From NCBI RefSeq assembly GCF_900188245.1, contig NZ_FZOK01000002.1:62001-126000 (forward strand): a DNA stretch of 64,000 bases, in the 5' to 3' direction. How positions within the stretch are numbered: the first letter of the stretch is position 1; every line of letters starts with the position of its first letter. Position numbers and translations under genes: made by a program. Shown one piece after another: positions 17,753 through 25,241 of this stretch. The DNA comes from Belliella buryatensis. Lineage in GTDB: Bacteria; Bacteroidota; Bacteroidia; Cytophagales; Cyclobacteriaceae. The notes below the pieces were generated by a model. It had not been told where the DNA came from and did no database searches. It was given only the letters and a program-made list of their open reading frames with translations.

Positions 17753-18913
17753 ATGCTTAAAGTAATATTTTATATTTCTTTGCTAGCAGTATTTGTTTCC
17801 TGTAAATCAGAAACTACTAGCAATGATCTTAATATCTTTAAAGTCGATTTCAATAAAGAAATTACCATCAAGTATTCCGAGCTTTTTGAATCTTTTGAAA
17901 TCGTTCAGCTAAGGCCATTTACACCAATAGGAAGTCTGGACCAATTGATTTATAGTGAAGATCAAATTATTGTAGTCGATCAGACGGTCAACAAGATGAT
18001 TCATATATTTTCTAAATCTGGAGATTTCATAGCTGAAATTAACAATAAAGGAAATGGTCCAAGTGAATTTATCAATCAAAGAGGAGTCAGGTTGTCTAAA
18101 AATAAAAAAGACTTGTACTTTTATTGCCCTATCAACAAGAAAATCCTTATTTATGGATTAGATGGTGTATTCAAAAAAGAGTTTTATCAAAAAGACTTTT
18201 TGTCAGTTGGAGATATGTTTGTGCTAGATGATGGGATTGTGCTTGTTGATTTTGTCCAAGATGATAAAGACAAGAAACTCATTTTTCTGGAAGATGATTT
18301 TGTCAATTATCATTACCTAAAATACCCAAAAGAAGGTGCTCGTGAATTTGAAATTGAGGGCGGAAAGTCAGATTATTTTTTCCAAGGAACTGAAGAGATT
18401 TATTATAAGGAGATGATGCAGAACAATGTTTTCCGTATTCTAAAAGATAAATCAATTGAGTGCATAAGCATTGACATTGGCGATAAGAGTTTAAAAATGG
18501 AAAAAAATCGAACATATTCATTCCAAGAGATTTTTCAGGAGCAGATATTTCAAGATGCTTTTATTATGGGTGATGGTTTGGTGGACCTAGGGGATTACAT
18601 TTTGATGGGGTTGTGGCAAGCTGATAAAAATCAAATGATTATCTCTAATAAAGAAACTCAGAAAACAGTTTTGGTTCAAGCACTCGAAAATGATATGGAT
18701 GGCATTTTGAAATGGGGACCTTTTACTAATTTTGATTCTCCTGGCTATTTTGTGTACCCCATTAATTATCATTTTTTGAATTCTATTTTTGATTTAGAGA
18801 ATTTTTCTAATGATCATTATAAAAGTGAATTAGCCAAAGTAAAAGATGGGGATGCTGAAGATATTGTTCTAATGATTTATAAATTAAAGCCCAAAATTAG
18901 AATTGATTTTTAA
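17753..18913 (+). CDS. 6-bladed beta-propeller lipoprotein
   Basis: A 386-residue lipoprotein with a signal ending AVFVSC (lipidated Cys17). After it come repeated blades with the pattern IHIFSKSGDFIAEI and KGNGPSEF, typical of the Bacteroidota 6-bladed beta-propeller family (DUF5128/BF3164-like). It probably sits on an envelope membrane. It is cotranscribed with the NVEALA-like peptide, and these two families are often found together, but the biochemical role of the pair is unknown. Codon use is AT-rich compared with the genes on either side. Confidence 0.8.
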   Translation: MLKVIFYISLLAVFVSCKSETTSNDLNIFKVDFNKEITIKYSELFESFEIVQLRPFTPIGSLDQLIYSEDQIIVVDQTVNKMIHIFSKSGDFIAEINNKGNGPSEFINQRGVRLSKNKKDLYFYCPINKKILIYGLDGVFKKEFYQKDFLSVGDMFVLDDGIVLVDFVQDDKDKKLIFLEDDFVNYHYLKYPKEGAREFEIEGGKSDYFFQGTEEIYYKEMMQNNVFRILKDKSIECISIDIGDKSLKMEKNRTYSFQEIFQEQIFQDAFIMGDGLVDLGDYILMGLWQADKNQMIISNKETQKTVLVQALENDMDGILKWGPFTNFDSPGYFVYPINYHFLNSIFDLENFSNDHYKSELAKVKDGDAEDIVLMIYKLKPKIRIDF

Positions 18914-19040
18914 GCCTAAAAGATACTCAGTCAAGATACTTTTAGAGGATTTTATTCTACGATCTGAATTGAGCTTGTTTTTTTTGTTGGATTTATGTCT
19001 TTACGAGATTAGGTTAGATTACTAATCAAAGCTTTAACCG

Positions 19041-19101
19041 CTACAACTTTAAAAGTAAATTCCCCGAAAATCATAGCTTTCTCGGGGAATTTAAGTTGTA
19101 G
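19041..19101. terminator. Long bidirectional hairpin between propeller gene and marC
   Basis: TAAATTCCCCGA (19056-19067) pairs perfectly with TCGGGGAATTTA (19082-19093). After a bulge the stem extends with CTACAACTT (19041-19049) and AAGTTGTAG (19093-19101). It lies downstream of both convergent genes and probably ends the marC transcript; the T tract is interrupted. Confidence 0.6.
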
Positions 19102-19140
19102 GTTTCGACTATTATGAATTTTCAAATGCCTTGGTACCTG

Positions 19141-19728
19141 TTACACCAGGTCTCCAGAAGTCAGTGCTGTCTTGAATATTTTTATCGCAATCGACAATAG
19201 GATAATTCCAAAGATCCTTCTGAGTACATCTAGGCCTGTTTTTCCTAATTTCCGCTCTAGCCATGTGGTACTTTTGAGCACTACATAGACGATGACAAGA
19301 TTGATGATGATGCCTATCCCAATATTGATCTGATCAAACTCTGCCTTCAAAGTCAGGATCGTAGTCAAAGTACCGGCACCCGCGATCAGGGGAAAAGCTA
19401 TCGGTACGATAGAAGCCCCACCACTTGCATCGGGATCTGGCTTGAAGAGTTCGATGCCTAATATCATCTCTGCACCCAAGGCAAATATGATCAATGCACC
19501 AGCTATGGCAAAATCCTCTACGCCAATTCCAAATAGGTTGAGAATAGATTTTCCCAAAAACAAGAAAAGAATCATCAATACGCCCGCAGCTAAGGTAGCT
19601 TTCTCAGACTCAATATGCCCTACTTTCTTCCTGAGGTTGATCACGATGGGGATTGATCCCAATATGTCTATCACAGAAAAGAGGATCAAGGTGACCGATA
19701 ATACTTCTTTAAGATCGAATGTACCCAT
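19141..19728 (-). CDS. MarC family membrane protein
   Basis: A 195-residue protein with six hydrophobic segments. LFSVIDILGSIPIVINLRKK at the start and FPLIAGAGTLTTILTL in the middle match the MarC/UPF0056 family. Despite the name, a role in multiple antibiotic resistance is not established for the family. Its ATG overlaps the last base of the upstream aminotransferase gene (19728), so the two are translated together. It is the last gene of an aroQ-aminotransferase-marC operon. Confidence 0.85.
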   Translation of the reverse strand: MGTFDLKEVLSVTLILFSVIDILGSIPIVINLRKKVGHIESEKATLAAGVLMILFLFLGKSILNLFGIGVEDFAIAGALIIFALGAEMILGIELFKPDPDASGGASIVPIAFPLIAGAGTLTTILTLKAEFDQINIGIGIIINLVIVYVVLKSTTWLERKLGKTGLDVLRRIFGIILLSIAIKIFKTALTSGDLV

Positions 19729-20783
19729 TAGTATTGTTTGATAAAGTTGATTAATTGTTGGAATTCTTCATCAGTGATGGCTGGAAAGTTGGCGATCCTA
19801 AAACTCGTAGCCTTCAATGGCCCATAGCCACCACCAAGCTGCAAACCTACTTGTTCGGCAGATTTCTTGATAGTTTTGATAAACTCCTCTTTCCCTGATA
19901 CAGCCAAGACTGTTGAGCTCCTTGCAGCTTCATTGCTGATCAGCAGGCTCATCGGGGAAGTCATGGCCACAGCATACTCCAATTGCTGCATTCTAGTCCT
20001 GATCACCTCATCAATGTGCTGGATCTCTGGGATATCTTGCAGCACTCTATTGAGCAAGTAGATGCCAAATACATTTGGTGTATAATGTGTTTGGTAATTT
20101 TCAGCATTTTCGAGCATGAAGTTCAGACTATTGTATCGGCCTTTTTCATCCTTGTCTTTGGCTTTTTGGATGGCTTTTGGAGAGAGTATCAGCACACCTA
20201 GGCCTGCAGGAAGCCCAAAGCATTTCTGAACTGATGCATACCAAATATCTGCTACTGAAAAATCCAGCGCTATGCCCCCCATGGAGGAAGTCGTATCTAC
20301 AGCGATCATTTTCTCGGGAAACTTCGAACCTATTGCCTTAATCGTGTCCATACTTACCTGAGTAGCATTGGAGGTTTCATTCTGCGTGATGGCGATCAGG
20401 TCACAGTGATTTGGCACTTGAAGGCTTTCTACGGAGATGGTATCGTTAGGATCTAGTTTTAGAAGGTCTGTTTTGGGCTCGATGTATTTGGCATATTCGT
20501 ACCATTTCTTACCAAATGAGCCAGAGAAAATATGGAAACTGGCATCTTGTATGACAGACTGTGTGATGATTTCCCAGTTTTCTGTTGCAGAGGAGGTGAA
20601 CAAGAGCTTGTAATCATCAGGCATGTGTAGCTTTTCCTTCATCAAGGTTTCAGTTTCCTTGTAAAGATTCATAAAAGCCGCGCTCCTATGGCTGGCGCTC
20701 AAAATACCAGCATCATAAGCATCCTGCAAATATCCCGGTAGGGTATCATAGACCTTGGAAGGTCCTGGAGAAAATGTAATCAT
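19728..20783 (-). CDS. Class V PLP-dependent aminotransferase (SerC-like)
   Basis: A 351-residue fold-type I aminotransferase. It opens with ITFSPGPSKVYDTLPGY, resembling phosphoserine and alanine-glyoxylate aminotransferases. AVDTTSSMGG carries the PLP-binding Asp, and ASVQKCFGLPAGLG carries the Schiff-base Lys. The frame is open further upstream, but the ATG at 20783 overlaps the aroQ stop as ATGA and gives the correct family N terminus. A phosphoserine aminotransferase role in serine synthesis is likely; alanine-glyoxylate specificity is not excluded. Confidence 0.82.
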   Translation of the reverse strand: MITFSPGPSKVYDTLPGYLQDAYDAGILSASHRSAAFMNLYKETETLMKEKLHMPDDYKLLFTSSATENWEIITQSVIQDASFHIFSGSFGKKWYEYAKYIEPKTDLLKLDPNDTISVESLQVPNHCDLIAITQNETSNATQVSMDTIKAIGSKFPEKMIAVDTTSSMGGIALDFSVADIWYASVQKCFGLPAGLGVLILSPKAIQKAKDKDEKGRYNSLNFMLENAENYQTHYTPNVFGIYLLNRVLQDIPEIQHIDEVIRTRMQQLEYAVAMTSPMSLLISNEAARSSTVLAVSGKEEFIKTIKKSAEQVGLQLGGGYGPLKATSFRIANFPAITDEEFQQLINFIKQY

Positions 20784-21211
20784 AGGTTTGTAGAGGTTGT
20801 GAGAAAATATTGTAATCCAAGTTCGTATCCTTTGAGCCCTAAGCCCGAAATCATGCCTACGCACTCTTTGCTGATAATGCTTTTGTGTCTGAATTCTTCC
20901 CTTTTGTAAATATTCGAAATATGAACTTCCAGTACGGGAGTACTTACTCCTGCTATGGCATCAGAAATTGCGACAGAGGTATGCGTGTAGCCTCCTGCAT
21001 TCAGTAGAATGGCATCACATTCAAAACCCACTTCGTGAATTTTATTGATAATTTCGCCTTCTACATTGCTTTGGAAGTATTCGAGTTGGATGGAGCTGTG
21101 TTTTTGCTTGAGTTGCTCAAAGTATTCTTCAAATGACTGGCTGCCATAGATTTCCGGCTCACGCTTGCCCAGTAAGTTGAGGTTGGGGCCATTGATGATG
21201 ATGATTTTCAA
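20780..21211 (-). CDS. aroQ: Type II 3-dehydroquinate dehydratase
   Basis: Converts 3-dehydroquinate to 3-dehydroshikimate in the shikimate pathway. INGPNLNLLGKREPEIYG contains the catalytic Tyr, LNAGGYTHTS the active-site Asn and His, and EVHISNIYKREEFRHKS the second His and Arg. A TTG at 21211 gives the typical short N terminus (143 residues). An ATG at 21247 would add 12 residues not usual in the family. The stop overlaps the aminotransferase ATG by four bases. Confidence 0.92.
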   Translation of the reverse strand: MKIIIINGPNLNLLGKREPEIYGSQSFEEYFEQLKQKHSSIQLEYFQSNVEGEIINKIHEVGFECDAILLNAGGYTHTSVAISDAIAGVSTPVLEVHISNIYKREEFRHKSIISKECVGMISGLGLKGYELGLQYFLTTSTNL

Positions 21212-21543
21212 AATGTCTTTGGTTAGTGGTTGTGTTTGAGCAAACAAAGTTATTCGATAAAAAAGAGATTACACAGAGAATGGTGGAATATTGCTGTTTG
21301 TTTGCCTACCAAGCCAAACTTGATTATTTCGATTTCTCTCTTATTCAATATATCAATTTTGTCATATTAGGAAATATCTTGGTGTTTAGACTAAAGAAGG
21401 AGTCTTTATGCCAAAATAAACTCAAATACCATTTCAAGTACCAAACTCCACTCTTGTTAATCAATTTGATGACAAAAAGAACCAAGTAATGTGGAAATCA
21501 GTTTTTATAGTGTATTTTCATATATCCATTAAGAAAAAAGATT

Positions 21544-21783
21544 ATGTCACATGCAGAGCGCCATTTAGTTGAAACGTATTCCGATCTTTTTGAGAGTTTG
21601 AGTACTGTAAGCAAGTTAGAGTTGCTAGAAAGACTTGCGAAATCCTTAAGAAAAGAAAAAAAATCAAAGGAAAAGGATTTTTTTAATTCATTCGGAGGGT
21701 TTGTATCAGACAAGCCAATTGAAGAGATTATAAAGGAACTTAGGGAGGACAGGAAGTTTAGAGTAAAGGATTTAGACATTTAG
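21544..21783 (+). CDS. Antitoxin of a VapBC-type module
   Basis: A 79-residue, highly charged protein directly upstream of a PIN-domain toxin, with three bases between. The N-terminal half is helical, the middle is Lys/Glu-rich, and the C-terminal part (FGGFVSDKPIEEIIKELREDRKF) looks like the toxin-wrapping tail common in Bacteroidota PIN antitoxins. No clear AbrB or ribbon-helix-helix signature is visible, so the assignment rests on size and context. It would normally bind its own promoter with the toxin. Confidence 0.7.
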   Translation: MSHAERHLVETYSDLFESLSTVSKLELLERLAKSLRKEKKSKEKDFFNSFGGFVSDKPIEEIIKELREDRKFRVKDLDI

Positions 21784-21786
21784 GAG

Positions 21787-22191
21787 ATGCAATATTTGCT
21801 TGATACGAGTATTTGTATTTTTTTTCTTCGAGGTAAGTTAGATCTTGATAAGATTATTAAGATGAAGGGACTTGAAAATTGTTTTATTTCAGAAGTAACA
21901 GTTTTTGAGTTAAAATATGGAGCTGAGAATAGTGATAATCCTCGAAAATCGCACAGAGCAGTAGACAACTTCGTAAAAGGACTTACGGTTATTCCGATTT
22001 TTGGTGTAGTTGACCAATATGCAATTTCTAAAGTTTTACTTCGAAAAAATGGCACTCCAATGCATGATGAATTTGATTTGATTATTGGGGTAACTGCACT
22101 TACAAACGAAATGATCCTAGTAACTGATAATATTAAAGATTTTCGTCATATCAAAAACCTTAAATTGGAAAACTGGCTTGAAATAAAATAA
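21787..22191 (+). CDS. vapC: VapC-type PIN-domain ribonuclease toxin
   Basis: A 134-residue PIN-domain endoribonuclease. The acidic metal-binding residues are visible: Asp6 in LLDTS, Glu41 in VFELKYG, Asp97 in DEFDLIIG and Asp114 in VTDN. All catalytic positions are intact, so the toxin is probably active and cleaves RNA (tRNA in characterised VapC proteins) when the antitoxin is lost. It lies between aroQ and xerD, two core genes on opposite strands, which suggests insertion of the module. Confidence 0.88.
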   Translation: MQYLLDTSICIFFLRGKLDLDKIIKMKGLENCFISEVTVFELKYGAENSDNPRKSHRAVDNFVKGLTVIPIFGVVDQYAISKVLLRKNGTPMHDEFDLIIGVTALTNEMILVTDNIKDFRHIKNLKLENWLEIK

Positions 22192-22318
22192 AGTAGCTTT
22201 TTTTTGAAAAAAAGAGTATTTGACTTGTCTGTTCCTTACCAACATTGCTTTTTGAACGGATATCCTTTTTTTATCACAGTAATTTTAATAATTACCTTCA
22301 AAAAATAATTAACGCGCT

Positions 22319-23221
22319 ATGTCCACCTGGGTCTCCTATCAGAAGCAATTCCAACATTACCTCAAACTCGAAAGGTCTCTGAGCAAAAATTCCTTGTTGG
22401 CATACCAGCAGGATGTATCCAAGCTGAGTAATTATATGGAGAAGCAATTTCCGACAATATCTCCTTTGGAAGTTAAGCTTACACACTTGCGTGGATTTGT
22501 AAATGAGCTCGCTGACTTGGAGATTTCTGAATATACCCAAGCAAGGATCATCTCAGGGATCAAGGCATTTTATAGATTTCTAATGTACGAAGATTTGATT
22601 CAAGAAGACCCTGCTCAGCTACTGGAGTCGCCCAAGCTTGGCAGGAAGCTTCCTGATACCCTCAGCTATGAGGAGATTGCACAGATCTTGGAAAGCGTGC
22701 AACTAGGAGAGGCAGAAGGGCACAGAAATAGGGCGATGCTGGAGATGCTGTATAGTTCGGGCTTGCGGGTTTCAGAACTACTAGATTTGAAGCTGGGAAA
22801 TGTCTATGCAGATATTGGTTTCCTCAGAGTGATTGGAAAAGGCAACAAAGAACGTTTGGTTCCTGTAGGCTCAGATGCATTGAAGTATCTCAAACTTTAC
22901 CTTGATGAGGTTCGTGTCCACCAGACTATAGCCAAAGGCCATGAAGAGTTTGTTTTCTTGAATAGAAGAGGGAAAAAGCTCTCTAGAGTGATGGTTTTTT
23001 TGATTATAAAGAAGCAAGTGGAACTAGCGGGAATTCAGAAAAATGTAAGCCCGCATACTTTCAGGCATAGTTTTGCGACACACCTAATAGAGGGAGGGGC
23101 GGACCTCCGCGCCGTCCAAGAGATGCTCGGCCACGAAAGCATCACCACCACAGAGATCTATACACACCTAGATAGAGATTACCTAAGACAAGTGTTGAAT
23201 GAATTTCATCCGAGGAAGTGA
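22319..23221 (+). CDS. xerD: Tyrosine recombinase XerD
   Basis: A 300-residue site-specific recombinase that, with XerC, resolves chromosome dimers at dif. It has an N-terminal SAM-like domain (about 1-95) and a catalytic domain with Arg150 (SSGLRVSELL), Lys174 (GKGNKE), His246 and Arg249 (HTFRHSFATHL), His272 (LGHESITTTEIYTH) and nucleophile Tyr281. Length and motifs match the housekeeping enzyme rather than a phage integrase, although it sits beside a toxin-antitoxin module. No dif site was identified. Confidence 0.9.
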   Translation: MSTWVSYQKQFQHYLKLERSLSKNSLLAYQQDVSKLSNYMEKQFPTISPLEVKLTHLRGFVNELADLEISEYTQARIISGIKAFYRFLMYEDLIQEDPAQLLESPKLGRKLPDTLSYEEIAQILESVQLGEAEGHRNRAMLEMLYSSGLRVSELLDLKLGNVYADIGFLRVIGKGNKERLVPVGSDALKYLKLYLDEVRVHQTIAKGHEEFVFLNRRGKKLSRVMVFLIIKKQVELAGIQKNVSPHTFRHSFATHLIEGGADLRAVQEMLGHESITTTEIYTHLDRDYLRQVLNEFHPRK

Positions 23222-23255
23222 ATAACCGCTATTGTAGGTTTATGTATGGATAATC

Positions 23256-23281
23256 GTCCACAGCCTCCGTAGTCCGTGGAC
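23256..23281. repeat. GTCCAC-type intergenic dyad
   Basis: GTCCAC (23256-23261) and GTGGAC (23276-23281) bracket a CCTCCGTAGTCC core. Similar GTCCAC-rich sequence occurs at 15180-15220. It may serve as a transcript end for xerD, but no T run follows on the plus strand. Confidence 0.4.
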
Positions 23282-23299
23282 AAGTTTTCAAAAAAAAAA

Positions 23300-23980
23300 T
23301 CAAAACATAAACTTCACCCCAATACTTGGTTGGATCATTTGAAATGTGGCTGTTCTTGGGCTGAGTGTTACTTGACCTTGGTCATTGTAGCTAGCGTCTC
23401 TTTTATTTAGGAAATCCATTTCGCTAGTCTGGACATAATTTACCCTTAGCTCTAGGAAGGTCTCCTTACTTTTTTCCAAGGGAATCATCAAGCCTCCCCC
23501 CAGCTGATAGATCCATCCCCAATCATAGACTTCTGTGCCTGAGGAAAGCGGATCCGCTAATCTATTTTCCCTGACTTTGGATCTTGTATAGGTATGAATA
23601 CCTCCAAACTGTCCTTCTACAAAGGGCCTAACCCAAAAGGGTGTCTCAGGCATGACCCTGACTACTCCTGTAAGGTTGATAGCATTATTATTCCTACGGA
23701 TTCTGAACCTTTGGTCTGTACCATTGATGATGTCGCGACTTCTTGTCATAGCTGTACCATAGCGGCCATAACCCAACTCTCCTCCGACAAAAAATGGGGT
23801 TTTGGGCAATTGATAAAGTCCGCTAATACTAATGGAAGGAAATAAGATATTGCCTACTTCGGGTTGAAAGTCTCCAACGGGAATGCCTCCATTGAATTGA
23901 ATCCCTCCTAAACCATCTTGAGCATTTGAAAAAAAAGAAAAAGCTAGAAAAAGAGACAGTACTGAAAGTAAATTTTTCAT
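23300..23980 (-). CDS. Outer-membrane beta-barrel protein with signal peptide
   Basis: A 226-residue exported protein of the Bacteroidota outer-membrane barrel type. The start at 23980 gives a clean signal, MKNLLSVLSLFLAFSFFSNAQ. The frame continues upstream to 24064 but that extension precedes the signal. Alternating hydrophobic strands with Gly/aromatic residues are seen (GGELGYGRYG, WIYQLGGGLMIPL), and the chain ends in Phe (GVKFMF), as expected for a barrel. No specific function can be assigned. Confidence 0.75.
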   Translation of the reverse strand: MKNLLSVLSLFLAFSFFSNAQDGLGGIQFNGGIPVGDFQPEVGNILFPSISISGLYQLPKTPFFVGGELGYGRYGTAMTRSRDIINGTDQRFRIRRNNNAINLTGVVRVMPETPFWVRPFVEGQFGGIHTYTRSKVRENRLADPLSSGTEVYDWGWIYQLGGGLMIPLEKSKETFLELRVNYVQTSEMDFLNKRDASYNDQGQVTLSPRTATFQMIQPSIGVKFMF

Positions 23981-24138
23981 AAATAGGAAGTTTAAGAATG
24001 AAAGTCTGCTGATAGATACGAAGAACAAAGCTGTATGTTTAGTTTTTGAAATTGACTGAATCAAATAGATAAAGCATTATCTTCGCAAAAGACTTTTAAT
24101 TCCTGTAATTTAGCACCCGAAAGAAAACCTCAAATTCT

Positions 24139-25182
24139 GTGTACAAGTCAATCATCAAACCCCTTCTTTTCAAAAAGAACCCAGAGTCTGCCCATCATTT
24201 TATATTTGCTTGGATCAAGAGAACTTTTAATCTCCCATTGGTCAAGGGCCTGATAGCGAACCAATTTAGCTTAGATGATCCGCGATTGGAAAGAGAAGTT
24301 TTTGGGTTGAAATTTAAAAACCCAGTGGGTTTGGCTGCGGGATTTGATAAGGATGCTAAGCTGATTGATGAGATGGCTTTATTGGGCTTTGGTTTTATAG
24401 AAATCGGAACGCTTACCCCAAAGCCACAAGAAGGCAATCCACTTCCTAGGCTTTTCAGACTACCAGAAGATGAAGCCTTGATCAATAGAATGGGCTTTAA
24501 TAATGGGGGAGTAACAGCTGCAGTAGAAAGGCTAAAGAAAAGGAAATCGGATGTCATCATCGGTGGGAATATTGGCAAAAATAAGGTCACTCCAAATGAA
24601 AATGCGGTTGATGACTACTTGATTTGCTTAGAAGCATTGCATCCTTTTGTTGATTATTTTGTGGTAAATGTCAGTTCCCCCAACACACCAAATCTTAGAG
24701 ATCTTCAGGAAAAAGAACCTTTGAAGAGACTCCTCTCAGCAGTCAAGACGGCGAATGATTCCAAGGAAAGCCCAAAACCAATATTGTTGAAAATAGCTCC
24801 AGATTTGACTGATGGGCAGTTAGATGATATTGTTGAAATCGTGCAAGAGACAAAGATCGACGGTGTCATCGCTACTAATACCACTATAGACAGGAGCCAA
24901 CTGAAGACAGATTCCAATGAAGTGGAGGTAATCGGTGCTGGAGGAGTTAGCGGTAAGGTATTGGCTCAGCGTAGTACTGAGGTGATTCGATATTTGGCTG
25001 AGAAATCTAATCATTCATTTCCAATCATAGGTGTTGGTGGGATTTTCACAGCACAAGATGCAATAGAAAAACTGGAAGCTGGGGCTAGCTTGGTACAGGT
25101 CTACTCAGGCATGATTTATGAAGGTCCAGGGATGATCAAAGCAATCAAAAAAGGAGTTCTGTCACATTTCAAAAATCAATAA
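24139..25182 (+). CDS. pyrD: Class 2 (quinone-dependent) dihydroorotate dehydrogenase
   Basis: A 347-residue membrane-associated FMN enzyme that oxidises dihydroorotate to orotate in pyrimidine synthesis. The N-terminal helical extension ([19 protein letters not shown]) is the quinone-binding part that marks class 2. [51 protein letters not shown] (catalytic Ser) and GVGGI are the FMN and orotate motifs. Translation starts at GTG 24139. Confidence 0.93.
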   Translation: MYKSIIKPLLFKKNPESAHHFIFAWIKRTFNLPLVKGLIANQFSLDDPRLEREVFGLKFKNPVGLAAGFDKDAKLIDEMALLGFGFIEIGTLTPKPQEGNPLPRLFRLPEDEALINRMGFNNGGVTAAVERLKKRKSDVIIGGNIGKNKVTPNENAVDDYLICLEALHPFVDYFVVNVSSPNTPNLRDLQEKEPLKRLLSAVKTANDSKESPKPILLKIAPDLTDGQLDDIVEIVQETKIDGVIATNTTIDRSQLKTDSNEVEVIGAGGVSGKVLAQRSTEVIRYLAEKSNHSFPIIGVGGIFTAQDAIEKLEAGASLVQVYSGMIYEGPGMIKAIKKGVLSHFKNQ

Positions 25183-25241
25183 AATAGAAATCTGTATATT
25201 TCGATTAATTCGATTCTAATATTCAGTAGCAAAATATACAT

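Noticed and set aside
19041-19101. Possible structured RNA element because of the long hairpin
   Set aside because: Its place after two convergent genes is enough to explain it as a transcript end.
21226-21489. An 87-codon open frame on the plus strand between aroQ and vapB
   Set aside because: Composition is unlike a real protein, it overlaps the aroQ start region, and no motif or signal is visible.
22319-23221. Tyrosine recombinase as an integrase of a mobile island carrying vapBC
   Set aside because: Length, motifs and conserved N-terminal domain match housekeeping XerD; no attachment sites or other mobile genes are nearby.
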